Shown: positions 1 through 12,648, numbered from the stretch's first letter. The stretch: DNA of 64,000 bases from Pyrrhoderma lamaoense (GCA_002794735.1 NBAZ01000006.1:992001-1056000), one strand, 5' to 3'. The notes: a model not told the origin generated them from the letters alone. Translations and numbers: made by a program.

Positions 1-964
1 AGAGACGCGGATTCAACTAGTAGTATGTATCCGTCTTATATGCTTTCTCACTTACTTCTTATAAGATCAACCTCTATTACTCGTTTAATGTTTCGTCTCA
101 GTTGCATGTCCGAAGTGTGACAATGATCGTGCATACTTTTATCAGTTACAAATACGTTCTGCTGACGAGCCAATGACAACCTGTATGTTCACCAGTTATC
201 TATAAAAAAATACTATGCGATCATATTAATAACTCTCCTTCGCTATGTTTCTCACGCAGTTTATCGGTAATACCATTTTTCTTTTACTGTCTTTCTCTTC
301 GAATAACAGTGCTTTGCTAAACCCACTGCTTTCAGGTGTACAACGTGCGCGCATCAATGGAGGGATGGTTAGACATGCATGTCATAATGAAGTTGTTATT
401 CTCGGTTCGGGTTTGGGTAAAAACTTTGCTGTATTTTTAGAATTTTCACAGCCGACGTCTGTATGATTTACAACTCTACCAGTATGTTTCTCAAAAAGAT
501 GCTATATCTGGAAGAAATCAAGGATCAAAACCCGACATAGAAGAATATTTATATAGGTGCTGTGCAGTCCGTTCTGCTGCGATCTAACAAAACACCCAAG
601 GATCATACTTTTCTTCCTTCTTTTGGAAATGATGGCGACGACCGTTGCGCGTTTTCATGGCTTTCTGCGAGGGACAGAATAAATTTTTCCAATCAATCAC
701 ATTTCCGCTCACCAGCCCCATATCATAGATTCCTACAACACATGAACATATGGCCGATGTGGGAATTATTCTATGGTAGAAATTACTATCGTGTTCTTGG
801 CCCTGAACATCTTATGAGTGTGTCTATTGGGCTATGCACAACTCGTTGTGATTAGGCACGATAGAAATCCTGAAAGCTGTTAACAATTACTCTCACCATT
901 TTCGTCGAAGTTTACTCTCTGAAACAAAATTATTTAGATAATTTGAATACGTATGCCTATGTCT

Positions 965-1023
965 ATGATATATAAGAGGGAGAACATATGCTCTTTTTGT
1001 TCCATCAGTTGAGTTGATCTCAT
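965..1023 (+). promoter_or_regulatory. Core promoter of secreted protein gene 1
   Basis: A TATA-like element (GATATATAAG) lies near 967-977, followed by the block TCAGTTGAGTTGATCTCAT at 1005-1023, about 67 bp before the ATG. The same block and a TATAAAAG element (3580-3587) precede the paralogue. Conservation in otherwise diverged upstream DNA suggests a transcription start region or regulatory site. The functional assignment is inferred. Confidence 0.5.
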
Positions 1024-1089
1024 TCGATTATCGTCTTATCAATTTGTTCTCCTTGTTGCCTCTTTTAAATTTTCCTCAAGCAATCGACA

Positions 1090-2013
1090 ATGTTTGCTCG
1101 TAGTTCATTCCTCTCTTTCTTGGCTACCCCAGTCATCTTGAGTCTCTACGTTCTCAACGTCTTCTCCAGTATGTATCTACCTCCCTTAAACTGTTCTAGT
1201 ACATGAACTAGATCAAGTTATGAGGAATACTAAGCTTAGAAAACTATCATACTCATATATCACTGTTAGTGCCGCTTAATGGAGATCTCTCCCGCAGACA
1301 GATTGGAGACTTACAATGCAACCTTGACCGTCTTGCTGTCATCGCCAGTGTAGGACAGACGATCTCAAATATACAGCAGATCGCTTCCGTTGGCTCTTCG
1401 TAAGTGCACTACTATCTCTCTTTGCCCTCCTCCATTTGTTTTGTATCCCTCCTCGACCTGTGTTCCCCCCATCTTTATGTCCTATAAACTTGATTGAACT
1501 AGTACACCTTTACTCTTTTTCATAGTCAGTTATTTTCAGGAAGCAATGTAACTGATACACTCCACTTTGATTTTTGATTCTAAACAGGGACCCAGCGGTA
1601 ACTAATGCAACTACGACAGCCCTCAATGGTCTTAGCAGTGCTGAATCTGGAATCCAGACGATCTTGGAGGCAATCTTTGCAGGCCAGAAAGCTCCAGCAG
1701 ATGCTCGCGACCAAGTCGGTGATGGTTTGACTGTAGCTCAGAATGCTCTCGATAGTATCAATTCGTGAGTAGAGCTTTTCATGATGACCACATGCTTTAA
1801 TTATCTTTCTCTGACTGGAATATCTTGATGAACTGCTCCGTTGAACGTACCCTTTTCGAATGATGAAAATGGTGATGAAATTCAACGACATATACTACAT
1901 GCATTTTTATATACAGGACTGACCCTGCGGTTACATCCGCTGTGAGCACCGCTGAGAGCTCCCTTCATGACGCTGAGGTTGCAGCTGATGATGTTGTTGA
2001 GAAATGCAAGTAG
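1090..2013 (+). CDS. Small secreted protein, tandem copy 1
   Basis: Predicted protein of 160 aa from four exons: 1090-1168, 1270-1399, 1588-1764 and 1917-2013. It begins with a hydrophobic signal peptide (FLSFLATPVILSLYVLNVFS). The mature part has the small-secreted-protein pattern seen in agaricomycetes: an early RRQ, a LQCN segment, repeated DPAVTxA and SGIxTI units rich in Ala, Ser and Thr, and a C-terminal Cys (EKCK). Two cysteines in the mature part could form one disulfide. All exon lengths equal those of the copy at 3758-4558, which supports the model. The exact role is unknown. The helical, Ala/Ser-rich style resembles HsbA-like or cell-wall-associated secreted proteins, but I cannot assign a family with confidence. 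Confidence 0.85.
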
Positions 2014-3257
2014 ACACTCTTTACCCCATCCATAAGAATGGATAAGGATAAGAAGACACTGTTCATTTCCTTTTCTCTTTTCTGTCTCTTTCTTAATAAA
2101 GTTGATGACTGGATGGGCTTGTTAATGATCCCTCGTGGACTAGGTTCACATACTTCGTTTCGAGGAGTTCCTGTCTATAAGATACTTGATAAATCATGTT
2201 TTTTTGAATAGTTAAAGGACTTTGGTATACTAGTTGTTGAGTTATATATGTGGTTATTATTAAGTGTGTTCGTGAGAATGGCTGTTACGAATCAGCAAGA
2301 ATGGATATGAGTGTTTTTTTCTACTCGTCCTAAGCTCAATACGGTAGAAATAAGTTGTAGAGGCTAGTCGTTTCCGATTTCAAGCTTTAGAAAAAATATG
2401 GACACGGTCTAGAATGATGATGCACCTGATAACTCATCTAATCTAAGTTAGGGAAGTACATATAACGCTCCTGGCCTGAATATGGATGAATATGTGTATA
2501 AGCTATGAGATGGAAATGCGTTATATGTGATGGTGTCATAAAACTTTAGTCCTCGTAAAACATTTCTCTCTATTTCCCCTGAATACTGTAATTTATCAAT
2601 TACGAAACAAAACACGCGGAAAATGAGTGACAACGGAATGAGGTGAGTGAGACGAGAACGTTCACGTTTAACGTCTCTATCTACCAACAAGAATAGAGCA
2701 ATGAGGGTAGATAGATTGATAGGCTAGATCTAGTTAGCTAAGGGATAAAATAGTACTGGAAGTATACGTGGACATGGTAACAAACAGACTTAAACTTGAC
2801 AGAAGAAAGGTTAGTGGCTTGAAGTAGGCAGGATTACCATAAATATAACATTAGGATATCGATATATCAATAGGATATCAAAGGCGACGATCCATGGTGA
2901 CACTGACAGCTTCAAGTGAGATAATATGCAATAAAGACCAGTAAGATAAGTATGACAGGAAGATAGTGAGATGAAAAGAATAACCGGATGTTATTGTTCA
3001 GAGTATCCGGAAGGGATGCAGAGAGTTAGGATTTTATGAGATAAAGTATGCAGAGAGGAGGTACAGATATAGTCCGTGGAAGGAGAAGTAGGCAAGGAGA
3101 ATATGAATACAAGAGACAGAGGCTGATTGCTGCCGTTCTATGATCATCAGTATCAGAGTTAAATGTGAGATGTGGTATGCGTCGCGTGATGTACCCAATC
3201 ATCTCCTTCTTACGTAACATACAACCATCCAGATCATCTCAGCGTTTCCAAATTGGG
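2014..3257. other. Intergenic spacer between the tandem copies
   Basis: AT-rich sequence holding the 3' end of copy 1 and the spacer of the duplication. The short open frames here have no gene-like splice structure, no recognisable motifs and biased composition. I see no RNA gene or mobile element. Confidence 0.6.
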
Positions 3258-3259
3258 AT

Positions 3260-4558
3260 CATACTCTGCACCCGAGCTCGTATCCTGGATTCTTACAGCA
3301 CATGAAATGGTGTCATTATGGGAAAGAAAATAAAAATTACATGTTGGAATGTGAAGGCTAAAGCTACTGTTTCTGTCTCGCTCCTCTCTTAGCGTCTTGT
3401 GTATGTTACTACCGGACCAAGCCCCCCTGTCCGTCGTTGCAATCAGTCATAATAGAAGCGCGTCCTGGAAGCTGTTGATAGATGTGAATTGCACCCGTCA
3501 ACAGCGTCTATGAATTCTTTTTTCCTTCGTTTAAAGAAGCTGTGCATATCCGAATTGAAAATTATCATCTTTCAAATGATATAAAAGAGCATATGGCATC
3601 CTTCCTGATCCTTCAGTTGAGTTGATCTCATCCCCGTATTAACCATCTGTTCTCTTTACTACCTCCTGTAAATCTTATATAAACCCTTGACTCTGCGAGT
3701 CCTACCCAGTCATCCAAGCTTTATCCTAGTAGTCTTTCTCAGTATCAAACAGCAAAAATGTTCGCCCGTGTTTCATTCCTTTCTTTCTTGGCTGCACCAG
3801 TCATCTTGAGTCTCTGCGTTCTCAGTGTCTTCTCCGGTATGTAATCCTCCCTCAATCACCCTCTCTCCTGCATCTACTAGTACCGTTCTAGTAAACGAGT
3901 TAGATGAAAGGTGTTGAAAACTGAGCTACGACAATAAACTTACTTTTGATATGTTTATAGCTCCGCTTAATGGAGAACTTTCCCGTCGACAAGTTGGAAA
4001 TCTCCAATGCAACATTGACCGTCTTGCTATCGTCGCAAGTCTAGCGAAGACAATTTCGAACGTTAACAGCGTCGCTTCTGCTGGTTCTTCGTAAGTTCTA
4101 ACCCTACCATCCCCAAAGCCCTTCCGCCCTTCTCTTTGATCTCCTTTCAACGAATAAAGAGTCCAATTGAGCTAAACCCATTTTCTGATTTTGACAGTGA
4201 CCCAGCAGTAACTAGCGCAACCACAACCGCCCTCGGTGGTCTCAACAGTGCCAAATCCGGAATCGAGACGATCGCAAAAGCACTCCTGACTGGCCAGACA
4301 GCTCCAGCTGATGCTCGTGATCAAGTCGGTCAAGGCTTGACTACAGCTCAGAATGCTCTTGATAGTATCAACTCGTAAGTTTGGATGGATTTCATTTTCA
4401 TTTTTTTCTTTCTATCTTTACGTTTGCGTTATCTGAATTGTGGATTGTGTATGATCTATAGGACGGACTCAGCTGTTACCTCGGCTGTGAGCACTGCACA
4501 GAGCTCCCTCCAGGCTGCTGAATCAGCTGGTCAGGGTGTTGTCGCCAACTGCAAGTAA
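3260..4558 (+). repeat. Tandem duplication unit, copy 2
   Basis: Paralogue of 700-2013, with matching upstream DNA, matching promoter block (3613-3631) and a gene of identical exon lengths. Confidence 0.75.
3758..4558 (+). CDS. Small secreted protein, tandem copy 2
   Basis: Predicted 160 aa from four exons: 3758-3836, 3961-4090, 4198-4374 and 4462-4558. The exon lengths (79, 130, 177, 97) are identical to those of copy 1. The signal peptide (MFARVSFLSFLAAPVILSLC) is followed by RRQVGNLQCN, repeated DPAVTSATTTA and ADARDQVGQGL segments, and a C-terminal ANCK. Only the introns differ clearly in length from copy 1. It is probably exported to the cell surface or medium. The role is unknown; expression in a developmental stage or during interaction with a host or substrate is possible but not shown. 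Confidence 0.86.
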
Positions 4559-5939
4559 ACTTACTTTCTTACTCACCCCAAACCCTATGGTCGGATTAAT
4601 AGGGATAAAGGGCAAGGACAAGGACATAGGAATTGGGGATTACTTTCTTTTCAGGATTGGTGGAAAGACTTGGGGTCATGTTTTTCCTATGGACTATGGC
4701 TTAGTATACATATTGCATGCTTTCTTTTCTTGTAATAGTTTTCAGGGATCTTAGGTACACTTTCGTAGATAGGTTTATAAGTTTTATATGAGGAGGTATT
4801 ATTGATGGACATCTGAGCTTTGAACATCGAGCTTGGATTGGTGTTCCTACCTACCCCAGTCCAAGTTTTTTTATGGCTTTTTTATGGCTTTATAAACCAT
4901 GCTTCTTGAGAAGTGGGGGCTGACACGAGATAAGATGTAAGAATACTCGGAAATTATTCTAATCTTAACCTTAAGAGGCAAAGTGATTAACACGTTTCAA
5001 TTATGTCGCTTCTTACTGATGAGATAAGATATCATGCAATACTAAAGATTAGGGTCAGAGATTAGGACTAGTGTGTATACTTTTATATAACTGTATGATT
5101 GGTATGTATAGTAAGTGATATTTGTATTAGATAATCAATGAAGGTATCATTGTTAAATAGGAGAAAGAAAATCCCAACTAGATATGAGCTTGTTTGACTA
5201 GTTGGCTGGAGTTGAAAAAGGGAGATGAGAGACGTATAAAGATATTGGAGAGAAGAAGTCACATAACATGACATAAAATACTATAAGCTATAGATAGAAA
5301 GCCCATAAACATATGAGTCAGAAGACAGCGCACATCGCACACAAATAGAAAAAAAGGTTTTAAAAGATAATTCATTTTTTGATTTCGACAAGACCTTACT
5401 CAGTTCAGAGAGACGGAGAAAAGCAAAGAGATGAGGGAGGTAAGCAGAGGAAGAGGGGATAAGGAAGGAAGGATGAGATGAGATGAGATGAGATAAGTAA
5501 GAAAAGGAAAGGTACTAGTAAGAGATGGATCGAAGGCAGGGTACAAGTGTTACGAAGGGCTCAAAGATCAGCGACATTAAAACAGAAGACAAAGATGTGC
5601 TCAACATAGATAGTAGATGGTAGACTTATAACCTATAACGTGAAGTAATCAGAGTCGACAAGTGAAGGGAAGCGCGAGAGTCAGAAGGTAGCAGAAATGG
5701 CAGAAAATTTCAGAGAAAAGGGATAACTATTTTATGATACACACACAAGTAGCACGACAGTCCAAGCTGCGAGGCGAACACGAAAAAGAAGAGAATATAA
5801 TATTTATATAATAAACAAACACAAGAGTATAAAAAACTAGGAAGGGTTTAAGGACTCAAAGCTCAAGGCCCAAGGAGAGAACGGAGTGGAGATAATAATA
5901 ATAAAGCGAATTCTCTGATATAAAGAACATCTTCCAACC
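4559..5939. other. Intergenic region between convergent genes
   Basis: About 1.4 kb between the 3' end of the secreted protein gene and the 3' end of the SANT gene. It is purine-rich on the + strand from about 5400 and has an ATGAG microrepeat near 5470-5495. I see no supported gene. Confidence 0.6.
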
Positions 5940-8385
5940 TCAAGTAATATCCACCCCAAACTTCCTCATCTTCAAAAAATACTTTTGTACCCTACTCGCA
6001 ACCTGCCTAGGCGTCCTACTCCCACCCATAGCCTTCGAGATACTAGACCACCGATTCTTCGTCCCATCTGGGAAACGATCGAGTAACATGTCGAGTTGAC
6101 GTTGTTCAGCTTCGGTCCATGTTTGGTTGTATGTTCTTGATGAGGAGGTTGCTTTATCTCCTCGACGGAGGGAAGAGGATGGAGTAATTCCGTTTCCACT
6201 CGTTGTTGTTGAAGAAATTGTAGTAGAAGTGGTAGTGGTATTTAAGATAGAATTGGTGGTAGTGGAGGCGGTTGCAGAATTTGGACTCGGACTCGGACTC
6301 AGCGGTGTCTCTGTCTTTTTGAGAAGCCGATAGTTCGAAGATCTTCTACTTCCCTTTTTGCTACTACCTATTGAAAGCTTTGAACGCAATTTTTGGTTCC
6401 TAGCTCGGCGTGTCGATGAACGATCTGGAGAAAGAGCTGATATGGCGTGTCTGGAACGTCTTCGTCCATAACTTCTCCATCTCCCTCACTATCGTCATCG
6501 CCAATATCGTTGTTGTATATTTCTTCTTTTTCATTATCTTCTTCCAACTCTTCAACGCCGAGAGGATAATGACTATGCTTCAAGCGGTCTGCACGACTGA
6601 CCAGATCCATAGGGAAATCAGTATCTATTGCTCCAAACCGAAACTCCGAGTCTTCCTCCTTAACCAGTGAAGGCCTAGCAGAACTCATCGCCGTCTCCGG
6701 ACTATAAGTTGACATATCTTCATCCATATTCCCATTATCCTGATATTGATTATTGCCATTTGTCCCTCCAGTACCATTACCATTCTGCCGTAGGGGGAAA
6801 ATCCCATTTTCGTTATAATCACCACTGACGATACTACCACTCGCGCCACCCACGCTCCCATTTGTCCCATAGGAGGTGGAAGCCGTAAGCGAAGTAGAAG
6901 CTGAAACCATCTCATTCATAGAATACACATGGTCGTTTCCATTTGTGGTCCCAGGTCCGTTCCCAGTAGTAACGGGACCACGCGAAGAACCTTTAAACGC
7001 TGATCGGGGAGGGATGCGAATAGTCAATCGTACACGGGGTGGCTCAGGTTCAGGTGACGCTGAGGCGGATGACCGCCAACCATCATTATTATAATTGCTG
7101 TTGTTATTATTATTACCGTTACGCGACCTCCCACGTCTTGACCCACTCCCCGCACTTATCGCACTAACAGCGCTCGGTGTGGGTGAACCATAGCGCGCCA
7201 AAGGCCGACGTCTACGTTGTGTTCTCCCTGAGGTCGAGAATGCTTGTCCTTCATTTTCAGGACTCATTACTGCAGATGTTGCGGAGGATGGCATGTAACC
7301 ATGCCAATTTGAAGATGATGAGCCCTGGATGTCCGCAGCATTGGGAACAGCGCCGTCTGCATTCGTTGCCTGGTCAAGTTTCTTGAACCTTCCCCCGAAA
7401 CCTCTTGGTCGCGCCAAAGCACTTAAAGCAGCATTATCACTCTTTCTTCTGCGTGAGGTACCCTCTCCTCTCGACTCTCGCCCACGAGTTCTCCTCTGTT
7501 CCCTTTTCCCTCTGGGAGCTACTTCCTTGCCATCCTTTGTCCGCGCGGACTTAGGACATTCGTCATCTGAATCTGGGGGAAAGTTTCTAAATACTTCTGA
7601 GCTTCTACTAAAGCTGGCTCAACCCATTCCGCTCGCTTCTGGCGGACAAGCGAACCTAGCGGTGAAGGTTTGGAAGGGGAAGATGGTTGCCAGCATTTAT
7701 CTGGAAATATAAACGAGCCTAATGTAGGTTTTATTAGAATAGGATTGGGTGTATTAGGAGTTATTGGGATAGGTATATGCTGTGTAGGTAAGGAAGGATA
7801 GAAGGGAAGGGAATGGATGGATGTTGGATCTTTGTATTAATAGATTAGCATATATACGGATCCCTGGATAGAAATGAAAGACTCACCATGACCCCTAAAT
7901 AGGCCCCAATCAAGGTCATTAGTAACGGAGGAGTCATCTATGACCTGATGGACCAGTTCAGACAGCTTTTCTACATCATGCCAACTTGCTTCCTTTGTCC
8001 CATATCCCTTGGTTGAATTGTCGTCATTATTGTCGAGGTCTAGTATATGTTCAGTAGCTTGAACAGGGTCATAGTCTACGGATTGTCTGGACTCCTTCAA
8101 GCGCTCAATGTCGAGCTTGATGCGCTCTAAAAGGGACCTCTGTCGCTGAATGTAGGCATTAAGAATATCTAGGCTGTATGTGGGATATATAATTATAAGA
8201 AATGATTTGTCCTAGAAGACGTAAGAGAATCGGACATACTTGCGGTTTCGACTGGCCAGCTCCTTTTCTCGCCCATTCAAAGCTTGGTCGTCTTCACCAT
8301 TTTGTTGTTTTGGAATTATTGGGTCAGGGAGAGAATTTGAGGGGTCTTGGTGAGAGATGGATGAAATGGTTGCTACATCTTCCAT
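5940..8385 (-). CDS. SANT/Myb-domain protein, ZZZ3-like
   Basis: Proposed exons, in transcript order: 8385-8240, 8173-7887, 7829-7523, 7448-6490 and 6424-5940, giving about 727 aa. The C-terminus is a SANT/Myb domain (TWTEAEQRQLDMLLDRFP, then RTPRQVASRVQKYF). This is the signature of the ZZZ3 SANT domain, a component of the metazoan ATAC acetyltransferase complex. The N-terminus has a helical segment (NAYIQRQRSLLERIK). The middle carries an RPRGFGGRF motif, followed by long Asn/Ser/Gly-rich disorder. No ZZ zinc finger is seen. It is probably nuclear and chromatin-associated. The last junction is uncertain: a 65-nt intron (6489-6425) keeps frame, but a missing base near 6444 would also join the acidic stretch to the SANT exon. 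Confidence 0.72.
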
Positions 8386-8984
8386 TTGTGACCGGGTCTA
8401 CTTCCACACACGACGTTTGCACATCGTCGATGCAAGAAGCAACGACGTCAAGAGTTTTTGTGTACGTTGGGAGGGATATGTTGGACGTTGAGTGGAGTTG
8501 GAAGTAGGTGGACTGTAAGGGGAAGACAAAAATGGGAGAGAGAAGTAGGGATCCTTTGAGCCGACGCGGTCTTCCGGCTCATATCGGTCCCTCTTTATGT
8601 AACTAGCCGCCAGAGAGTGTGATAGAGGAAAAAAAAAACCAGAAAGAAATTTTATTTTTCACAAAATTCATCAATTCTTCCCCTTTTTGCCATTTTTTTG
8701 TCGTCAATTCACTTGGATCATTTTTAGTAAAATAAAATAAAGTGGAAACATTGCATTCAATCATCCGTATGAAGTGCCATATGTGCTACTGACTCAGTGA
8801 TTGTATTGCAATTGCTTGGGGCTTTTAATATTGATGATGATGTAATCAATCTTCGCTTATGATCTGCCACCCACAACTTAGCCTAAGCCCAAGCCCGCTG
8901 CTATTCTCTCAACACGTCACACATCAGTAATACTACTATCTCTCCTTTATATCACATACACAAACCAACCCATCTTATATCACG
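8386..8984. promoter_or_regulatory. Divergent intergenic region
   Basis: About 600 bp separate the starts of the SANT gene (-) and the PBDC1 gene (+), so it should hold both promoters. It is AT-rich, with a poly-A tract near 8628. No specific site is recognised. Confidence 0.4.
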
Positions 8985-10165
8985 ATGGCCACAGACTTTG
9001 ATCCACAAAACGCCCAGAACTTGATTGAGGTACTGCTCTTCAAAACTCGATTTGTTCCCACTGTAAACGAAGCGCTAAAGCTACCTCCCCCCATGCTTAG
9101 ATCGAGAAGCAGTCAGTACACAAAAAACTGTATCGTCAATCTTCGTTTGTTTAGGTCGTTGACCATGTGGGTATATGCGCCTTTAGATTCGCTGTCAAGG
9201 CTGTCGAACACGCTCAGGTACGAAAAGTTCCAAATGTTACAAAACAATGACCCCCCTTCCACAACACACACACTTATTAATTGATCGGAATACAGGTTTA
9301 CTGGAACCTTCTCGAAAAAGTCAAACCTACCGAACTTAGACTAACAAAGTACGATGATAATTCTTAGACCTCTTTTCCTTCGTGTAAACCAATCTAACCT
9401 CCATTACTATAACACTTCACTTTCGCTTCGCCATTTCATCACGGCGATTACAGGATTGATGATGAGATCTTCGAAGACTTATCCGCAAAGTTCCCAGAGT
9501 TAGTCACACCACCATACGATGGATTAATAAAGCTCGACGAAGACTGGATGAAGAGCGCAGATGGGAAAAAGCGTTGGCGCGAATTTATCGAAGCGTATAA
9601 AGACAAAGTGAAGGACTATAACTTTGGTTCACTCATACGGACAGACTGTAGAGATGAATATGGTGAAAAGAATACTATATTTGGTTAGTATTCTTCTGAT
9701 CCATTTTTTCTTGTCAACTATCTCTCCCACTTTATCTCAATTTCTATGTGTTTTGGCTAACTGGATCTTTTTAGTGACCCGTATGCAGGTACTTCTGTCA
9801 CTTCCTTTCTTCCTCCCTTCTCTGCCCCCTTGAATTGGAAGAAAGCGTCTAACTATGTATATTCCTTCTCCGATTCTTCTCTTCTCTTTATTCGTCTTGG
9901 GTATCAGTTCTGCGCATTTGAGGTAAGCTTTTCTCCTGTTGTATTCTAATTTACACGTCTACATACACACAGACGCGTTCCTTCTAAACTAGCTAACTAA
10001 TCAACGACCCCCTTTTAATAAATATAGATTGCTCGGAACAGATTAGGACTTAACGACGAGGCACACGAGCTTGCAAAACGTGAGGCTGAAAAGGAGCGTT
10101 TACAGAAGGAGAAAGAAAAACAGGAAACGGAACGTGCGAAGAAAGGGAAGGGAAAGCGTTCATAG
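8985..10165 (+). CDS. PBDC1/Chp1-family protein (eEF1A chaperone)
   Basis: Seven exons: 8985-9029, 9155-9217, 9296-9348, 9454-9683, 9775-9788, 9908-9922 and 10028-10165. Two consecutive exons are only 14 and 15 nt. The protein has the PBDC1 (YPL225W-type) domain: VVDHVGICAFRFAVKAVEHA, then VYWNLLEKV, LRLTKIDDEIFEDL, and GSLIRTDCRDEYGEKNTIFV joined to TRMQFCAFEIARNR. It ends in a Lys/Glu-rich tail. The yeast member has been described as a ribosome-associated chaperone for nascent elongation factor eEF1A. The domain name 'polysaccharide biosynthesis' is historical. Phases agree across all six introns. The protein is cytosolic, with no signal peptide. Confidence 0.9.
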
Positions 10166-10898
10166 GAGTAGTGGACTACTACCTCTCTTTTGATGATGGC
10201 GACTTGTGAGATCCTAGTTTTTATAGTGCCCTACAGCACACTTATCTTTCAACGTTCTTTTTTATGAATTTGATGTGGACGTTACGCATTTTCGAATACC
10301 TTACGACCATTGGGACTATATATATCAGTGAAAACGATACCGTTTGGGAGAACGATGTACGTTTTTTCGTCTTTTCGTCAGATGGTGGCGGTGGTAATAG
10401 TGGTTATAAACATGGAAGTTTGAATACCTTTTTCTCTCAAAGTACAAATTATAAAAATATGAATGTATTCTTATGTACTATTTTTACCCCTTTGACGCGT
10501 GTAGAAAATTGGAATTAAATTTAATCAGCTTTATCTGAGATTAGAGATTCGTGAAATGAGATTTCAAGTATTACATTGAAGGATATTGTCCGGCGAAGTA
10601 GTAGCGATACAAACTGTTATGGGATTAGGTGATCAAAAGTCAAGATATAGTCAATGATTCATCAGAATACACAAAGCTGAATGCAAGAAGGGCAATAAAT
10701 TGAGAGCAGAGCAAAAGAAATAGAAACGAGAGACCAGAAAGGATCGGGAGAGAATGAGGTTTCCCTTCAGCAAGATAAAACACATAAGCTCACAGAAAAC
10801 AAAATCCCAGAAAAGATATAAGGATTAGAAAGGTAGGGAATAGAAAGATAGAGAAGGGAGAATAGGAAAGACAGAAAATCCCTTCTCTCCCTCTCTTC
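10166..10898. other. Convergent 3' intergenic region
   Basis: Holds the 3' untranslated regions of the PBDC1 gene (+) and the F-box gene (-). It is AT-rich and then purine-rich. I see no additional gene. Confidence 0.55.
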
Positions 10899-12648
10899 TT
10901 AGTACTCCGACAAAACGGTTGCTGCTACTTTCCTCTCATTGGCTCTAACAGCTCTAAAAACTGGCAGCAAATCATACACCTGCTTCCACCCAACCGCAAA
11001 CTCACTCCCTTCAGTCCCTTCCAAGCCATCCATCCCTCCAACCCCTACCCCAACGCTATCTACCACATCCATCCCGGTCCACTGAAAGACCTTTAACGCA
11101 GGATAAGCCCCGCTTAACAACGCGGCCACCCTAGCAGGTTCTACCACTCTCGACCTCCCCACGTCCAGATGGACAAGCACGCGCGACGCGCAAGTTTCTG
11201 AGACGATCAAGTTATCAGGTATGTCTAAGCAGCAGTTGAGGAAGAGGCCTAGGTGTCGGAGGGAGGGACAGGAACGGGTTAGGGAGAGGAGACCGAAGAT
11301 GGTTGCGATTGGCTGGGCGGTTTGGATGTGTTTGTTAAACGGGTTAGAGCATAGATTGAGTACTTCTATTGAAGGCCAAGCCATGCCTATCGTGGATAGC
11401 TCCTGATCATTCAGGTAGAGTGGGACACCTAGTTCGAGGTGTACTGCCACTAGGTTTGGCATTTGAAGAAGAGGGGAGAGAACGGTGATGTCGTGATGAT
11501 ATATCTCAGGTTGTAGGTAATAACGACGACTTGATTGGTGTGTGTTTATTTCTTCTTTTGGGATGTTAAATTGGAGAATTTTAAGTGTTTGGAATTTTTG
11601 AGAAAGAGTTTGGAAGAGCTGCTTTAGGTCTTCAGCTTTGGGGAGCTCTTGAACGCTAAATCCTAAACAAGCCATTCCAGGTACGTTACCAAAGCATTGG
11701 AGTGTCTGGTGGAAGGATCTGGATTCACCGGCTAAGAATAGGTTTTGAAGTGAGGCAAAAGCTCTCGAGCTGTTCTGGACTTCCGAGCGTAAATTGTGGA
11801 TGTTCTCAGCATTGATTAAGTTTAGATGAAGAGTTGTGAGATTCGGGAGTGAAGATAGACATGCGAAACCTCTTGAGTCGATGCAATTTGGAGTCCATAG
11901 TTTAACAGAAGTCAGAGAAGAAGGATTTTGCATGAGGACGTCTGTTATGCCATCTTTAAAATTGTTGTCCGTAACCGGTTGACTCCCCCATTCGACTGAG
12001 AACTCCTTAAGTCTTGGACTACGATCGGCAAGAGTTCGGAAGAATGTGAACATTGAACGTGTTGGATGAGCATCAGGGTTATCATTTCTAACGGATACCG
12101 ATTCCAATGACGAGCAAAGAAGGAGCGTGCTGAGATGTATTCCGGAGATGGTTGAACCTGATACTTTCATATGTGTTAGCCGAGGAAGGATGTAATCTGG
12201 ATCACGTCCGAATGCTAGGTGGTCCACTAAAGGTTCTGCTACGTAGTTTAGGTCTTCTGGTCCCCAGCTACGCACACGCCGAGCATAGTATGAGAATCGT
12301 TTCCAATCACGAGGAACGATGAGTCGAGAAACCGTCTATAAGAATCAGACCGACAAGCAAAGCATATTAGTACATAACGGAAGCAAATAACTCGAGACTT
12401 CCACTTACAGGTCTCGGCCAAGGATCATTTGTATTCGCCCATGTAAGCAGCTCGCTGGGGAACGTTCCTAACAGATGAGAGAAGCTTTCAAGGTCTCTCC
12501 AGAGTACGTCCAATGCTGGTTCGCATATAAATGTGGCAGTCCGAGCGAGTCTAGCTAGAGTGCGGTTATCACAGAATTGTAGTAAGGCAAACAAGATTGG
12601 GTCCCTGTGTAGGATACTTGGCTTTGCGGGAAGATTCATCGCGCACAT
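10899..12648 (-). CDS. F-box/LRR protein
   Basis: Two exons, 12648-12409 and 12335-10899, 558 aa. The N-terminus has the F-box-like region common in agaricomycete proteins (ILFALLQFCDNRTLARLART, then CEPALDVLWRDL). Degenerate leucine-rich repeats follow over most of the protein (for example LPNLTTLHLNLI, MPNLVAVHLELG, LRHLGLFLNCCL). These proteins are thought to be substrate receptors of SCF ubiquitin ligases: the F-box binds Skp1 and the repeats bind a target. The substrate cannot be guessed. A second Met four codons downstream could also be the start. The gene lies head-to-head with GWT1. Confidence 0.85.

Larger units (their letters stand above)
700..2013 (+). repeat. Tandem duplication unit, copy 1
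   Basis: This segment is paralogous to 3260-4558. The match covers the whole coding gene and also upstream DNA. For example, the stretch at 721-746 (TATCATAGATTCCTACAACA...) resembles 3281-3305 (TATCCTGGATTCTTACAGCA...). An identical 19-base block occurs at 1005-1023 and 3613-3631. The unit spacing is about 2.6 kb. Divergence in introns and spacer suggests the duplication is not very recent. Confidence 0.75.

Noticed and set aside
1..240. tRNA or other structured RNA gene in the intergenic regions
   Set aside because: No sequence with a credible cloverleaf (T-loop GGTTCRANNCC with matching stems) was found on inspection of this or the other intergenic stretches. A dedicated tRNA scan would be decisive.
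7400..7830. NF-YA/HAP2 transcription factor
   Set aside because: Only the RPRGFGGRF part resembles the family. The subunit-interaction helix (YVNAKQYxRIL) is absent and the protein ends in a ZZZ3-like SANT domain.
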